Below, piece by piece: positions 47,830 through 61,800 of a DNA stretch of 64,000 bases (position 1 is its first letter; the number at the start of each line of letters is the position of its first letter). The notes below the pieces were generated by a model, which saw nothing but the letters and a program-made list of their open reading frames with translations, did no database searches and was not told the DNA's origin. A program made the translations under genes and the position numbers. Location of the stretch: assembly GCF_026914265.1 (NCBI RefSeq), contig NC_069126.1, forward strand, positions 28,972,854-29,036,853, in the 5' to 3' direction. Source of the DNA: Mya arenaria. Its lineage: Eukaryota > Mollusca > Bivalvia > Myida > Myidae.

Positions 47830-47995
47830 TGTAAAAGGAGAAGTATATACGGTAAATTACGAAGATTTAGCAGCATTGGATGAATTTGAAGATTGTCCTG
47901 ATCTTTATTTTAGAAAGAAAATTGACTGAATATCTTTTAGGGCAACCATGCTTGGACAATTACGACAGTTTTGACGCGATGGTTTTCCATATGAT
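47830..47995 (+). pseudogene. gamma-glutamylaminecyclotransferase-like fragment
   Basis: After AG at 47829 the frame reads NVKGEVYTVNYEDLAALDEF, EDCPDLYFRKKID and TGA. The order VxGEVYxV...LxxLDxFExCPxxYxRxxI is that of the GGACT/AIG2 cyclotransferase family, which releases 5-oxoproline from gamma-glutamylamines. About 20 bp later, in another frame, PCLDNYDSFDAM resembles the downstream LDxYDS part. The N-terminal YGTLK motif is absent nearby, so this looks like a decayed partial copy with an internal deletion. Confidence 0.55.
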
Positions 47996-49771
47996 ACCAG
48001 GTGGGTTACGTGGTTTACAAACATAACTTTTTCTTTAACAAACTTGTATGCTTTGGTTTTCCTGGGAAAAAAAACTTTTCATCTTTAATATTACCAAGTA
48101 TTTCTATAATGCTGCTTTCGCTACATTATAAAGCGGGCAACAGTAAGACATGTTTAGCCTGCATGTATAGTTTAAGCCCCCTGCAGCTAGCCTGGAGGTA
48201 GGCATTTGTGTATTCCAAATATTAAGTCAAATGGAATACTAAATACTGATATACAGTTGCAGTTACACCGTCTTTTCCGCCTAAGCCCACAGTATTGTCT
48301 TTCAGTTTATAAAGATCCTTCGCCGTCCATAAATGTTATTAGGTGTATTTAAATTGGCACGAGTGTGATCGCAATTTCCAGTCACATCCCGAGACACAAG
48401 TAGATTCGGCTGCGATACCAAAGCTCTTCGCCAATAGACCCCTTTGTTCTTTAACGTGCCCGATGTAAATAACGGAAACACTGGAGAGAACGTTTCTGGG
48501 TTTTTACTAGCACTATCTCATGCCCTCTAATATATGAACACGGTTGGTGGTTTGACTCTGAATATTGCGCTCCTGAAGTTGACGTTCTACCACTGAGCTA
48601 TCGGGCCGGCCAAGTCCCCAATTTTCAATTTAAATAATTACTTAGAATACATTGTTATCGAACGATATGTGCGGTTAGTCTAATGAAAAGCTTGCATGAT
48701 GTGATGAGTTTTTGTAGTACATATACTTCTTAATAGGTGTTGCGATATATGTACATGTATTCAAACGTACAAGTTCATATACGGATGGTGTCATGCAACC
48801 TCTCAAAGTTTTTTTCAAATTTTCCCTTTTCTATAATTTCAGTAACAATCCCGTACACCCAGCCAACAGTGATTCGTTATCAAAATCCGATTAGCATTTA
48901 CATTTAATGCTTTTGACGTAGTGACATGCTGCAGAGACAAGATTATATTATCCATTTGCCACTTTAGAATTTAAGTATTAAAGAGGAAATGCATTATTTT
49001 AATATATGTATTTTGAATGTGACTTTGCAAAGGCCATATAACTGCAGTTGTACACCATCTGTCCATGTACCCATCATCAATCCAAACGCAAATTACGGTT
49101 GTCCGTGTCCCTCTCCAGTGCATTACGGCCGTATTTCACACTATAGACTTTTTATCGTAAGCGTATCATTGCGCGATGTTAGAATGACGACATTAAACAA
49201 AAAAAGGGCGTCATTAAAATGACATTCATTTTGAAAAAAATGTCTTTTGAGTTATTTAACCAAAAAATGAATATAATTAAAAGGGTTATTAATACTGTGT
49301 TTTGATCCGGAATGTCGTGATCGACTCTCGTGGATTTCTGCAGATTTTGATTTCATTCAGTTTGTGCCTAGTGAATCCGAATCATCAAAATCAACTCAGT
49401 TGAATATAACTTTCCAGATTAATATGCATTACTCATGGCCCTTTTTTATCCTATTAAACATCGTTATATATTGAGCACCTTTTAGGCTCTAACGTACACC
49501 GTGTATTTATGGCACACTATGCCTTCTTGTAGACAAAGGCAAATACAACAAAAGGTTTGTTCAAAATGCCGTTTTCGTTAGCCATCTGACCCTAGCTTTA
49601 ATAATGAAAGTATATTTTAAATATGTATCAAATATTGATAAAGGCAAAAGGAAGTAATAAATAAATCGCTACCTTTTAACCAATAAAGTTGAACCTGTAC
49701 AAAACTTCCTGATTAGCAAAACGAGTGACTGAGCACACATAAAATTATTCTTAAAGTTAAAATATACAATC
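47996..49771. other. 5' flank of the receptor gene
   Basis: 48560-48612 holds a tRNA-like box A on the minus strand (GATAGCTCAGTGGTAGAAC). 48580-48880 resembles 42480-42870. No other supported features; the receptor promoter should lie near the right end. Confidence 0.4.
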
Positions 49772-49826
49772 ATGACAGTTGTCATGGTAAAGGTGATTTT
49801 TGGGGTGATTTTAGTTATGTACTCAG
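49772..49826 (+). CDS. receptor exon 1: signal peptide
   Basis: ATG opening MTVVMVKVIFGVILVMYS, a hydrophobic leader, then donor TCAG/GTGAGC in phase 1, exactly the phase needed by the Ig exon at 53109. A second ATG four codons in (MVKVIFG) is an alternative start. Confidence 0.7.
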
Positions 49827-52800
49827 GTGAGCATACTATATTAAAAATGTATAAATAACTTTGTGGCTAAATTGTATCGTTTTAGTAGGAGGTACTTGGT
49901 AAGAGGTAAGATGGTTCGTGAATTCTCTAATAAGTATCACTTTCAGTGAAACTATTTTCTATCCAATAAGTATAATAGAACTTCTTTACTCGAATTTATT
50001 TCAAATACATGAAGCATTGGGTTAAAAACATGTTGCCGTTATGATAATTTAAGGTAAGGAAACACTTTAAATAGAAAGAGTAAAACGTGTACATTTTGTT
50101 TTAATTGTATGCATTACTGTCATCTTTAGTTATTGCCTTCTTCACTCAGATGAGTGTATTTAAAACAGTCTAGTATTTATTGGTGTTCGTATTTTGTTAT
50201 GGGTCAATGACAGTTTCGCTTAATTTCATGTAAATCGATTCTGATTCAGTTAGTTGAGCGCAAAACTGTGAGTCTATTTTCTGTAGATTGATGTGCAATC
50301 TGCGCATGCGTTGGATACTTGAATTAATAGCTGATGGCACGGCTCGAGGTTAGCTCTTGCCTAATCGCAAAAAGGAAAGTAAAAATGTTAAATGAAAGTT
50401 GATTATCAACGTTCTTGCAGCATGTTGCGAGTACACAATACAGGAAAAAAATAGTTTGAAAATTTATCATTCTCAAGGCCCAAAATTAAGCAAACAAGAA
50501 GGACTTTTATCGGGGTTATGAACGCAATTGGCCTAGTCAAAGTACGCGCGGACTCCACACACTTTTACCATCCCAACTGCGTTTATACCCCGATAATGAC
50601 ATCAATCCCGTAATTCATTCCTTGATTAGACGTATAATGCACTTAGTTATCAGTATCACAGCATCCGAATTTTCAATCTATTTTCAATTTAATATCAATC
50701 TTTACCAGTATAATGACCATATCATCTAAATCCAAATATAAACCTCCTTCACAAAAAAACAATACACATATATTCATTATTTAATAATACTAAATATATC
50801 ATATTTCTATAACTTACATGTTTTAAAAAACACTGGATTCTTTCATATTTCATAGTGATAGTATACACATATATATTTGAATTGGTAAGGGATGGATATT
50901 TTTGGCAAATATGTATCTCGATCTTTCACAATGAGTCAACAGCATATCACGATACGCTTCACGATAAATCAGTCATACAAGATACAAGATAATTACTTCG
51001 TGTTCATCCTGTTTTGATAATCTGAACATATGATATATTGCGATGTATCAATTATTTCAGTCTTGCTTTGTCCAATTGTTTTTACAATAATGATGTATTG
51101 ACTGCCATATTCCTTTGCGGAAAATATGTAATAAACTTTTAACAGACTTGTATCATATCCAAACCATTGCTATCAGGAGTGATAAAATATATATTTAAAA
51201 TGATCAAAGCATATTTCATAATGTATGAGGAAATTATCGATTTGATTATTCAAACTTCTGTTCCGTCTCGCAGTTTCAGTTTATTGTTAATCAAATAAAA
51301 ACCATAAAGTATCAGTCACTTGAAATACTCATTTTAAATGTGGAATACCCGAATCATTCCAAAAGTATGGAGTAGTATTCCAATGCTTTCGAAACCTTAA
51401 CTGGAACATTGGTTTCATAAATAATGCACTGCCACGGATAAAGCATTTAGTCGTTTTTTTATTTACTGTCAAGGAATGTCTCTTTCTACAATGACAGGAT
51501 CCTCGCTCAAAATTCCTTTGAATCAAATCAACAACGTACAATGTATTTCCTATATGTATTAAATGTATCAAGATCCCCGGCTGCGGCCAAAACGTAAACA
51601 CAGATATATTCATGTGCATGCGAATTCATTTTATTCTGTACACGTTCAGTTTGAAACTATTTGCGTATTCTCCTTTTTATTTTGCGAATTGTCACTCGTC
51701 GGTATTGAAATAATTTCGTTTGCTATTATTTTCATTGCATAAAATGCTGCTTAATTGCATTATAGTAATAATACTTATTACAGCGCTACTTCAAGCAGGC
51801 TATTGAGGTGCAGAACGCAGCTCCGTAACTATTAGAGCAGATTGGTAATGCAAATTAGGTCGTTGACCACCGCACTTCTAAAAGCGCTCGGGTTGATACG
51901 TCAGTGCGCGCATTAAATCGCCAAATGTTAAAAATGTTATGTCGATCTTCCGATGGTAGATTCCAATTTGCGGTTATAAAAGTCTGCAGATCTACCGGCC
52001 TAACGCCTTAAACAGTACGTCTGTTCTGTATTTTGCTCTATACTAATAGTTAGCTGCGCTTGTGTATTAATAACCCGTTCGCCTTATTACTTAACACTTC
52101 AGTTAAAAAAGTATTCTTAACATATATATACCATGTGCTGTGTTACAAGAGTTCATGGTATATTCACTTTGACTTAATATACAAGAATAAATCTAAACTG
52201 AAACACAACTACTTTAAATAATCATTTCTTACGGTGCATAAATATTCATAGAATAGCAGACAAATATACCCGAGTACCTGACTTTAGTGTAATAAAACAA
52301 TAAAACTATTGGTACAGGCCCAGCGGTAAAACACATAACGAAAACGATGATTAGAGACGTATGGTTAAGGCTTTGTCGACAAAGACAGTAACAAATCGAA
52401 TAGGAGCCTATCACGCTACAGGCATAAGTCAACAGTTATTTTTACTATATGTTTCCTAACCTGGCTTTTCACTTTAAAACAGACCCAATTGAAAAACAAG
52501 TAAATGGCTGCTGTACAACAATCCAAGACACAAAATTAAATCGCAAGAAAACTCAGGGTTGACCAATGCGGTGTCTCACAAAATGGAGTAGTAATACATG
52601 ACCCTAAGGTCAAGACGGAAAAAGGATACAAACAACAAATTTACCAGTTTCACAGTTACTGATTTCTCCAATTTCAACACTGAAAACTATCTTTGTTTGC
52701 AATAAAGTGTCAAATTATGTTAAGCTCTATGAAAAAGACCACCTGTTTCTTCTCTTTTATTCAACTTTAATAAAATATTGATACTTGGATACAAGCACTC

Positions 52801-55800
52801 CTTTTTCTGTATGAACTTCGGATCTTGGTCAACGGTGGGCTTTTTACACAACTAAAAGGTTTAAATCATCGTCACAACTGTATAATAACTGCATGTATTA
52901 ACGTTACAATTTCGATAAATACTTTCAATAATTGCACAACGATAATATGCCAATTATTTAATTGAATAGTTAACTGATTATGCTTACAATAATGTGTAGT
53001 GTTTGATATAAATTGGTTCATCTGATTTCACAAATATTGTTCATGTCAGAAGAGATGTCTATTCGTGCATTAAGAATACCAAATAAACATTTGCATCTAC
53101 TATTTCAGAAGCTGTCACGTTAAACCTGACCTACACACCCAACCCGGCCCTGGAGAATTCTGCCGTGACACTAACATGCTCCTACACAGGACTACAGTCC
53201 AATGAGACCATAATACGTGTAACCTGGGATGTCAAGGTTCCAAATGAAACCATATACACAAAGGGAAGGATAAGTATGCCTTCGTGTACTGATTTTGGTT
53301 TCTCAGATACCAGTTTTTACAGATTTAACTGTGGAGTGGGTAATTTCTCATGGACAATCCTCAATGTCACTAGGAATAATGAACAGAATATGTGGCGGAG
53401 TGTAATTTCTACAACAGCAACGACATACATGGTCAACACAACACTATATGTTCAAGGTAATATACTGTAGTGTAGTTGCCCATTTTATCACATTCACATG
53501 AATCATTAGACCTCGTCTCAGATGACTGATGTCTTAACATATTGTTGCTAAAGCACCAAATACTATTCGGGTACATATATAAAAAACACGAATATTCGAA
53601 GAGTAATAGGATTTTACTCATTTCAAAATCCATAGTAAAGACTGTTTCTTTTTCAGTTGTCAAAAAGGATACATATGCTGATTAATTTAGGGCAACGAAA
53701 TTCATACTACACTTATGGTATATTTTAGAGGCATCCTAAATTTTGTAATTACGGTCACGAAAAAATGACTGTGCATAAAACTTCGGCTACCAAAAGTAAA
53801 TAAAGATATAATACCAGTATTCCTGTTTCCTATCGTTTGATGTTTTCAGATGTAAGATTGTACTTTATGTTATCTTGAGTAGTTTTTAATGCTCCTATGA
53901 TTTTTTTTTCTCAAAGGTCGTGTTCAATTTTGACCAAGCGCAGTGAAATGAGTCTCTGGCAGCAAAGTTTGATCAGTTAGATAATTTGACAATTATTGAT
54001 ATATGTATCAGATATCGAAATCATAAAGTTGCAGTCGCGAATATATAAATACATGACTCAATATTCTAGCAGACTCGCTAGGTTCATTAAAATGAGGTAT
54101 CTGCATGTCTATGGCATATCATACGACGTTTATATAAGTCGCCGACGTTATTCGATCACGAACCTTCTAAAGTCCAGTAAGATTATATGTTTAATTTAGT
54201 TTATTAGTGTTCACACAACTGGTTTATCCTGTCTAAAATATGTCATGTTTTGCATGTATATTAATCATAACGATCGAGCAATGAATAACAGTGGTGTCAA
54301 AACGTTATCCTTGAAACGAAGTGGTCTGTCTGTACCGGTATAACATAGTTATAAGAGACTGTTTCTTTTAATTTATACGAATTGCCATGCAACTGTTATC
54401 ATAACACTCGCAGAAGAAGGTGCACTAACACACTTATACTTTGCAGTCCCTATCACGGCAGTAAGCATGACAGCACCTACAGATTCAACGGTGACAATCA
54501 ACGCTGGTGATTCTGAGACGTTCAAATGTAGGACCTCAGGTGGACTTCCCCAGGCAACAATCAAATGGTTCAAGGTGACAGGAAACACGTGTTCTCAATA
54601 TGGAATGGAGCTCAAGTCTTCAGTTTCCAATTCTTCTGTCATCGTTGTCAAGGGATTGAGGCAAGTAGACAGTACCATGCTCTTCAATGCTACAAGTACC
54701 GATAATGGACTGAGAATATGTTGCACTGCCAGTAATGTTGCCGAGATGCAGCGTGTGTCTGAAACCAAACTGCTGGATGTCAGATGTAAGTTATTGGCGA
54801 TGATTCGTTCTTACAGTACAAAGACACAAAGTTAAATGTTCAAGACTTTGACATTATTACGGCCCAACTATTTATATCATAAAACAGAACATGTTCACCT
54901 AAGCAAAATACATGTATCAGGATCGATAGCCTAGTGCGATTCATAAATTAGTTTGAGGGAAATGTACAAGAATATGAGTCATAATATTCATTTATAATTG
55001 GTTATTTAGGCATTTAAGGATAACCTATTGACAGTTCTTACAGTTTAATATAACATAGAAAAGGAAGTCTAAAATGCAGCGGTTAGCCAGCTGAAACCGG
55101 GAGTTGCCTTAGCAACCAAAACCTTAATTGGCAATATTACTGGTTTCAGATGCACCATCCGGCCCTCCAGTCATCATAGGATATGCCAGTGGCAGTAACT
55201 ACAGTATGATAGAAAACAGAACAGAAATTCTAACATGCAGCAGTACGGGCGGTAACCCACTGGCGACTCTTACCTGGGACTGCTTCAACGGCCAGATGTT
55301 CAGTCCTACTGTACAAGGCAGTATGGTAAAAAGGGTTGTTCAGTGGACAGCAAGGCGTAATGAGAACGCCAGGTGCACGTGTACAGCTTCACACGTGACC
55401 GGACAAAATCAGTCCCAGAGTGCCTTTGTCAATGTAAAGATATTATGTAAGTACATATTGTGTTATAACGTTCCTGAGAGCATTGTTACTGCAAGTCCTA
55501 CCATAGATGGATCAATCACAAATACTGTAATAGCAATGCGTTAATCAGTTATTAAGAACATTGTGAAAGCAAATGTTTGAAAAGCATGACAGAACAGTGA
55601 CAATGGCAAATAAGTATAAAGTGAAATTTCTTTTCTACATCGTAATTAATACAATAAATGCAGTAACGTCAATTTGTTGGAATATTATTAGTAGCATATA
55701 TATTAGTGTGGATTCTAAAAGAATGTGCCGAACCTCTCAATCTGGTGACGTAAAATCTTAAGTCATGTGGCAAAACAGTTAATGTAAGTAAACTGTTATC

Positions 55801-58800
55801 ATACAAGTTTAACACACCACTAGTTTTTTGTCATTAACCATGTTTCATGAAACGTATCAATTCAGGTTTGTCTGAATAGGCTAACACATGTTTTAAAAAC
55901 TCACAACGATGGATTATTGAAAACATATAAACAATATCAACTTTCCATTTTGACAATCTTTAACTAGCACATCATATTGTTCTTTAACTATAACATTCTG
56001 AGTGCGTGGTATTAACAGGAGAGTATGCCCTAAACCGTCATATACTGCATTTGGTGCATGGGCACATACATTCAAAACAATTTTCCGAAATTCGTTCCAT
56101 TTGATTTTGCTTTCCGAATAACGAAATAACAGATCAATAACCCAATTTTGAACCAACAAAATCTTTAAAAGGTTGTCATAAGATGTTCGGCATCAAATTG
56201 TACTTTTTGCAACAAGCTAATAACAAATTCTGTACACCAAAAGACCTTTCCATCACGATGTTCTTTGTTCAGAGGTAATGTATAAGTGTAACTAAACCCA
56301 GTCAACAAATGACATGAGGTCATCTAAAGTGTTGTTGTGACATCTAATGTTCGTTTCAAAGCAAATTATCGTTCGTGAAATATGTCTTACATTTATATAT
56401 TCATTCGGAACTCATCGGCCATTTTTATTGAAAACAACCTCGGATGTATATGGACGCTTAACATACTCAGAAATTGGTATGTTTAAGCCCGCTGCAAGTA
56501 GATCACGTAGTAATTTAATTTTGCAGTTTAACATTATGACTTAACTCTTGGAAATCTTAATAATGTTCGCAGTAATGCACTTCGCTGGCAATCAATTTAA
56601 ATTTTGATAAAGAAAATATCTCCTAAACTTCTACATTTAATTAATGATATCTTCAAAATTGTGCTAACTACTTCTACTGATATAGCGGCATACATCCGAG
56701 GTGTTCCGAATTATATATTGACATCAAGGCTACACTTATTTTACAGTAAAACAGTGGAGTTCTAGTAATATATATTGATGCTTAAAATAGTCATACGATC
56801 TTCAAAAGGTACTATAAAAGTAAGAGGCCTGAATTCATATATTTCTGTAAAATAATTCTAAATCGTCTTGTAATAGTAGAGAAAATAAGACAGAGGACGT
56901 ATCTTTATCTTGCCCAAAATCAAAAGCATATTCAAGGAAATCAGAAATCGAAAGAATTATTTAAGGATATAACACTATGCAATGTGGGTATGTCTTTTCG
57001 TTGAGTATTTGAACTTACTTCGAAAGTGGAAACTATTATATTTTGTTTGGTTTATAAATGCACTGCTTTCGAGTTCATACTGTCTCCGATGAGGCTTAAA
57101 TGTTCGAGTTTAATGTTGCGGTAAGTGTGGTTTGGCACCTGCAGACTGGTTTGATCCAACAGTGAGTTCTTACTTATTTCACATTGGCCTACGAAGGCAA
57201 CCTATCATTAACCAATGGCGACATATTGACATTTGTTCAGTATGTGTTGTCATGTAAAGTTGTGTCTATGGTTTGTGTTTGTTTGGCATTAATCATTTTG
57301 CTTTTAAAAAGGATTTTGGTTAAATATTTAGCAACTGGACATCTCCCTGTTATTTATTTTGTTTTATTGATAAACTGAGTGTTCATCAAATCCATTTGAA
57401 ATCTTTCCAACGTATTTTCATAACTGTGTTTTATACTAATTAATGCTTTTGTAAGTAACTAATTGAGTGATTAGATGTATCCTTTGTTAGTTACGGATAT
57501 TAGACGTTTAATATCGTTTCAAACGCGTGTTTAAAGATGCCTCCTTACTCGCTGGTAAGATTGACCACAATTATTACGAATGTGTTGATATACCAAAAAG
57601 GATAAATAAATGTCGGAAACAATGGTTCTTATAAAAAAATACCGAGTTTAATCTGAAAGAAAGGTGCAGAAAACACGGTATTTCTATCATATGAGACTTT
57701 ATTAGACCACAGTAAAACTTTTAGCACTCATTTAATATTTTTTACGTTTTCAGCTATTAAATACACGGTTACAATCTTGTATTCAGTAATTAATATTCTC
57801 AATAAATGCGTTATTAAGTAAGTAGTAAGGAGCATATCACACAAAATTTATCTTTGTTATACATGTGTATATATTGAATTTGAGAGTGTCACTTTAAATT
57901 CAGATAAGCAATTTCGTCGTTGTACCCGCTAGTTCACCTAAGGAATGAATTGCGGGGTTGATGTCATTATCGCGGTATGAACGCAATTGGGTTGGTCAAT
58001 GTGTGTGGAGTCCGAAGGACTCCACGCGTACTTTGACCAACCCAATTGCGTTCATATCCCCGATAATGACATCAACCCCGCAATCCATTCCTTATATTTA
58101 CACCAAAAGTTCATTATTTCATTCAAGAATTGTTAAAAAAAATCTTCATTTCATTTAAGAAAACCTTTCAGTAATCCGTTCTTACCCATTCTGTAAATAG
58201 AACGACCCGACTATAACCGGAAACATTTTTTTCTAATGACGTCACAATAACGCGGGAAAAGATCAACCACTTGAAATCACTTTAAAACGTAAAATTGAAA
58301 CACTTCTGGTACCAATATATTTAAAATATAATAAACTTACACTTTTAAAAATGTCGATCTATATTTTACGGGACCTGCAGACACAATACAACCAATAACA
58401 AGATCAATAGCTTTTATGTATATTGTTATGCAATGAATTACGATCCGAACATATCCTATCCGAAGATGTTGCGTTCATCGATTGATGAACGCAATTGCCG
58501 AAAGGCAGTTCATTTAAGGAATGGAACGTGAGGTGTAAATATTTATAAATAGTTGTATATTCAGATTCTTCAACCACATGTGTATTCAGAATGGCAAATA
58601 CTGACTTTGGTTCCAGCATATGGATCGTAAACGTCAGTATAAAATTATACAAATTAATATGCACACGTTATTGTTGAGAAAATACAACGGACAGCTGAAA
58701 CTTCAACATATGTTGGCCTTCGATTTCCTCTTCAACCAGATTATTACTTTTATACTTTAATTGAAATGTTCTGCAATTTTGGTTTCAATGAGTAAAATAA

Positions 58801-61800
58801 CATTAAAATAATGTTTCATATGCATTACCGGGAAATTAAATGTTGGTCCATAAACATGAGCGTGACCCTTTAAGCAGTACGTGCTGAGGTGTCATACTTC
58901 TTCTTTTGCAAAATTTAAAAAATGCATTTGATGCACATAGAATATGTACGATGAATATATACGATTTAGATAACTAACAATTGAATAATATTAATGTCTT
59001 CTAACTCCAAATTCGTATTGCACGTGCATTTTTTCTTCAGATCCTCCAGGTTTGCCAACAATGCGTTTGGACAGTACAACAGGAAAAGTAATTGATAGCC
59101 CGCTGACATTTGTGGTTCAGCGTCCGTTCACTCTTGCATGCAGTGCTTTTTCTAATCCTCCGGCTAACTACACTTGGACAGGAGGAGTGCACGTTGCCCA
59201 AAACCAGCTACTACTTGACACGCTATCTGCCAAGGTTAACACCACGAGGACATGTACTGCAAGGAGTACTCTTAACCCTTCAGCTGGAGCAGCCACTATG
59301 TGGTCGTCTTCAGCTACTGTCACAATAGAAATAAACTGTGAGTATCTTCTATTCAAAGCCTCATTCAGGGAATTGTCGTCCTGCATTGGAAATATTTCTT
59401 TAATAATAATATATATATATATACGTTTATATTCACCCAGATCCCCCTGAAAGTGTAAGCATCAGGCACGAATCAGAATCAGGAACTGTTATTCAGTCCG
59501 AGTTCAGAGTCATCGAAGGAAATGCGACCAGACTTTTCTGCAGTGTACAGAGTCAGCCGGTTTCTTCATTTTCATGGTCTGGAGCAGGCTTCCATTCGCG
59601 TGGTAGTTATTTGGTACACAGCAAAACTCTCCGATCACAGACTGGTGTACTATCGTGCTTGGCGGAAAATAATATGACGCATGGATATCATGTTGTTAAA
59701 GGATCGGCTTCTGGAAATATTTCTTTAAATGTTCTTTGTAAGTGTGGTATTTAACGTAATGTGTTTATTTTGCATACATGTACTCTTTAATGTCGCATAT
59801 GGGTGTCTTGTTATGTATTCTTTACTATTGCTCCTCAAAGTTAGGTTTTAATTGTTACTCTGAATCATATTGAGATCATTTTTGTCTTTACAGATCCTCC
59901 AAAGCTTCAGGCTTTACCCAGGAAAAATGCTTTAGAGGGAAATGGGATTTTGATCCAGTGTTCGTACACTGTCGGGAATCCGATGACAACGAAGTCAATG
60001 ATCACCAGAACAACTGACGGCCAACGTTGGAGTGGAGCCTCTCATACATTCCAGTCAATCAACCGCACAGATGCCGGTCTTTACAGATGTACAGTCGAGA
60101 ACTCCATGGATCCTACTGGAGCAGAGATGCGGGCAGGGAGTGACACAGCAGACTTTGAGATTAACGTTTGGTGTAAGTTTATATTTATGATATGAAGATA
60201 ATTGCTATATACGGACAATAAGGGTTTTTATCTTAGCCTTCGACCCGATAACGGGAACATGAGAACAGTTCTGCGTAATACTTAATACTACTTAGTCAAA
60301 TTTCTTTTTACCAGTAGGCGGAATTTCAGTATCAACGCTGATTTAAATAACGTCACAATAGAGAGTCATGCAATGACTAACAGTTTTTTTTGACAGGCGC
60401 ACGGCATAATTTCAAAGCTGATTTGAGACGGGCTTATTTCTTGGCTATCAAATTTAATGTGGTAAAACTTGGAACCATAAGTCGCATAGAACATATTTGG
60501 GTTTGAGCATTAAAACATCAATAGTATCGTTTTCTTAAATGAGGTTTAGCATCTCTTCAAACATATGATCGGGTCATCTTATTCGTGAGAAGAAATAATG
60601 TTCTTTTAGGCTCCGACGTTATTAAGAATGTCCTTCAAATAGTTAATAAAATTGCTATTTACGTGGTGGTGTTTTCATGCCACCATATGTATAAGCTGAT
60701 CATTTATAAACAACTCAAGTACAAAATTTTCGTCATAAGATTTAGTAACGTCGATGCTTATATTAAGGAATGAATTGCGGGATGGGATGGTGAAAGTGCG
60801 TCGAGCCCAATTGTGTTCTTATCCCCGATAGTCACATCAATCCCGAAATTCAGTCCTTATATTTATGCCAATAGTTCATAATTTCATTCAAGAATTGTTT
60901 TAAATACTTCATTTCATTTAAGAAAACATTACAGTAATCCTTTCTCGCCCATTCTGTTAATAGAACGACCTGACACAACACCGGAAACAATTTATTAAAT
61001 GACGTCACAATTACGAGGAAAAAGATCAACCCATTGAAATCACTTTTAAACGTAAATTTGGAAAACAAATGACAACACAACATTTAACATATCATAAATT
61101 AACACTTTCTAAAATGTTGATATATTTTAATGGGACCTGCTGACACAATACAAACAACAACAAGATAAATGATTTTCATGTCTAAGTTATGCGCATTCGG
61201 AACACCTCGGAAGTTTTTTTATCGAAAACAAACTCGGATGTATTTGAACGGTTAACATACTCAAAAAAGCGGTACGTTTAAGTCCGCTGCAAGAAGATCG
61301 CGTAGTAATTTTATTTAGCAGTTAAACTTTATGACTAAACTCTGGGAATCTTAATCATGTTTGCCATGATACACTTAACTGGCAATCAATGTAATCTTAG
61401 ATCAATAAATTCGACTGTAAAACCTTACAATTAATCAAGATGTAATTAAAAAAATTACGAACTACTTCAACTGTTGTGCCGGCATACATCCGAGGATGTT
61501 TTCGATAAAAATGGCCGTGGAGTTCCGAATGTGTTATGCGATGATTCGCGATAGGACATATCCGAAGATGTTGCGTTCATCGGATGATTACCGCAATAAC
61601 CGAATTGCAGGTCATTCAAGGAATGGAAGTGCAGGTGTTAATATTATGACGTAACATTCTTTACCCTTTAATTTCCAAAACAATTAATAATCCAAAATAT
61701 AAATACGTTCAATTGTCAAGCAATTATTAGTAGGAATTCTGTTTGCATATTTGTATAAAGCTTTTCGAACTATGCCTGCGCGGTTGCAATGAGTAATCTC

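Larger units (their letters stand above)
55447..59040. other. receptor intron 4 (3.6 kb), repeat-rich
   Basis: Holds the hAT-like MITE at 56402, the 265-bp repeat at 57641 and the palindromic element at 57940. No Ig exon was recognised in it. Confidence 0.6.
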
